A stretch of DNA of 32,065 bases from NCBI GenBank assembly GCA_001662425.1, contig BDDC01000227.1:13011-45075 (forward strand), given 5' to 3'. Below are positions 30,257 to 32,065 of the stretch, piece by piece. This DNA comes from Chlamydomonas sphaeroides (taxonomy: Eukaryota > Chlorophyta > Chlorophyceae > Chlamydomonadales > Chlamydomonadaceae). Positions within the stretch are counted from its first letter, which is position 1. Every line of letters begins with the position of its first letter. The translations under genes were made by a program, and so were the position numbers. The notes under the pieces are model-generated. The model was not told the DNA's origin, did no database searches, and was given only the letters and a program-made list of their open reading frames with translations.

Positions 30257-32065
30257 CGTGATGCGCTCCACGCAGCGAGCTCAGGCGAAGCAGAGTGATT
30301 GCTTGCAAGATGCAAGGACAGAAGGCCCTCCTGTGCTCGCTGCGCTGGCCGGCTATGCGCGTAGGGTTGCTGTGTCAAGACATGCTGCGGTGTGGCAACC
30401 GGCCTCAGACTCGTATGCAGCGAAGCAAGTGGCGAAGCGAGAAGAACGTCTTCTCGTAACCAATTTATGCTCGGCTGCTCCGTGCGTGCGGGCTGCAGCA
30501 AGTTCGTATGCATGCAGCGGCAAAGCGAGCCTCGATGGGAGCAGCCTGGCTTCCAGTACCTGTCGGGCGGGCCGGATTGCCAAGCGCGGTGTGCACAAGC
30601 ATGCTACACGAATTTGCGCGTCTATATGCATATCTCATTTGGTCTGGAGTGACACAAGCGCGCTTAGACAGCATGCGACCCATGGACCGCAGCGGGGACG
30701 GGGGCTACGGAACAGGTGCCCTGCTCGTTGAGCAGCGGTTGAGCCCGGCGCCTGCCCAGGCGCCCTGGTCTGCACGCACTTACCAATCGGCCAATCGATA
30801 TTCTCCAGCGGTCGAGAGCGGGCAGCCGGAGCGGGAGGCGAACCTTGGACTAGGGGACGCGTCGGCGACCCTTGCGTCGGTCGTGACCCCAAAACGCCCC
30901 AAATCAAAGTGTTATTGCGGCGATGCCAGCCAGGGACCCTCGCCTGATACCAGCTGTGGAAGATCTTACGAGCTTTGGGTTGACTGGGCGCAGTATGCGC
31001 ACGCGGGTTGTGTTACTTTCTGTTACCTAACTCTGAACAAACGTGCAACTTTAATACTGTCCTACAGATTGAACACACGACACCCTCACCGGCGTCGGCT
31101 TGCACCGCCCCCACAAGGCCGCACAGCGCACACTTGCAGGGGGCGCCCTTCGCGTCGTTTTATTTGGTTTTTTACAGGAACAGGTTGGTACGGCTCCTCA
31201 CCCGTCGCGTTGCGGGCTGGGGACGGGCGGGATGAGAGCAGGCTGACATCACTGTCCCGGGGTTCTGGGTTTCAATCATGAACCACCGCGGAAGAAAGTG
31301 CAAGGTACCTGAGACAACCGCCAATATTAACTAACTAACTAACAGCCCGGGCACTCTCTTGGAAGTGGGGTTGTCAAGTTTCAGGTTCCTGCGCGGTTAG
31401 TGAGGACGACACGGAAGGGCCACCAATGCCGAAGTGAATACGCACCTTCTTAGATGATATCGGTCTAAAGAAGCAGTGGTAGTTTAGGCAAGCTGTGCGG
31501 GCTAAATCGACGAGGCCACTGGTGTTGGGCCAGGCCCATCCAAGCCCCGCGCACTAGAGGAAGCGAACCCGTGGAGCGATGGGGCGAAGCGGCAGCTTGG
31601 TCAGTCCGCTTGCAAGCACCGGGCAGCGGCGGTCGCAGATAGGCGCCTGGTCGTTACTTGCGCAGGGCCTGGCACGGAGGCCTGGGCTGCCCCTGCGTGT
31701 TGTTAAACACCCTGCAGCCCGCCGCGACGATGCCAGGACATGGAGTCATCACACAGGAGCGGCGCAACGGAAGCGGCAAGCGCCACAGGCGGGTCTACAA
31801 GGCAGCAGACGCCGGGGCACGGTGCCACCACACAGGATGCACACGGCAAGCGCTACAGGCGGGTCGACAAGGCAGCAGACGCCAGCGCAACATATCGAAG
31901 AACAAGCACGAGGCGAGGATGGCCGTGACAGCCTGCGGATGGCGAGGATGGCGGTGTGGGGCGCCGACTTGCCAGCACCCAGAGCGACTAATAGCTGACA
32001 GCAGACGAGACCCCAGGAGATCCTCTAACAACGCCCCACGCGACGCCTCTAACACCCCCCCCCCC
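30257..32065. other. Region upstream of the peptidase gene, no supported gene
   Basis: It contains the presumed peptidase promoter. A 257-codon plus-strand frame (30508-31281) has no recognisable motif, ordinary base composition and no splice partners, so it is not called. Short (TAAC)n sequence lies near 31328-31343. The window ends in an 11-base C run at 32055-32065, which often marks a contig edge. Confidence 0.5.
31748..31883. repeat. Imperfect tandem duplication of about 70 bases
   Basis: A 39-base block GGCAAGCG(C/T)CACAGG... at 31775-31813 recurs at 31845-31883 with two differences. The preceding CA(T/C)CACACAGGA also recurs, so the duplicated unit is about 70-80 bases. No coding role was found. 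Confidence 0.85.

Noticed and set aside
30508..31281. Long plus-strand open frame of 257 codons
   Set aside because: No domain, no start context, no splice partners and composition like the surrounding intergenic DNA; long chance frames are expected at this GC content.
31250..31300. tRNA-like GGGTTTCAATC T-loop
   Set aside because: No acceptor stem or anticodon arm could be folded around it.

Overview
The window looks like nuclear DNA of a green alga of the volvocine (Chlamydomonas-like) type. It is very GC-rich, its genes have many short introns with GTGAG, GTGCG or GTGGG donors, it carries TGTAA poly(A) signals, and it encodes Ser-Pro-rich wall-glycoprotein-like stretches and thylakoid-lumen targeting sequences. 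No bacterial, viral or organellar gene organisation was seen. Gene models were built by hand by joining open exons across GT-AG junctions and requiring phase to agree at every junction. Exon coordinates are therefore predictions without transcript support.

Layout. (1) 1-1236, minus: the 5' part of an acidic, AT-hook-like, probably chromatin-associated protein that runs off the left edge. (2) 1237-2946: no convincing gene; it is the divergent upstream region of genes 1 and 3. (3) 2947-3811 and 4794-5738, plus: two tandem four-exon genes for very small thylakoid-lumen proteins resembling nuclear-encoded photosystem II subunit PsbTn. (4) 6710-14829, minus: a 15-exon gene for a protein of about 1479 residues whose acidic N-terminus, coiled coil and helical C-terminal half suggest an ATRIP-like DNA-damage checkpoint protein. 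(5) 16083-30256, minus: a 27-exon gene for a membrane-anchored M1-family zinc aminopeptidase of about 1734 residues, with four Pro/Ser-rich segments, one of which splits domain III. (6) 30257-32065: upstream region without a supported gene, ending in a poly-C run.

The genes do not form a pathway: chromatin, photosystem II, checkpoint and cell-surface proteolysis are simply neighbours. The psbTn-like pair is one recent tandem duplication.

The most unusual signals are in the peptidase and ATRIP-like genes. The peptidase has wall-glycoprotein modules inside its conserved fold and an altered exopeptidase motif. Several of its introns contain partial copies of the preceding exon's 3' end, one of which creates an in-frame ATG plus membrane segment. 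One ATRIP-like intron has flanking direct repeats and a hairpin over its 3' splice site, like an introner insertion. A branch-point-like sequence block recurs in introns of both genes.
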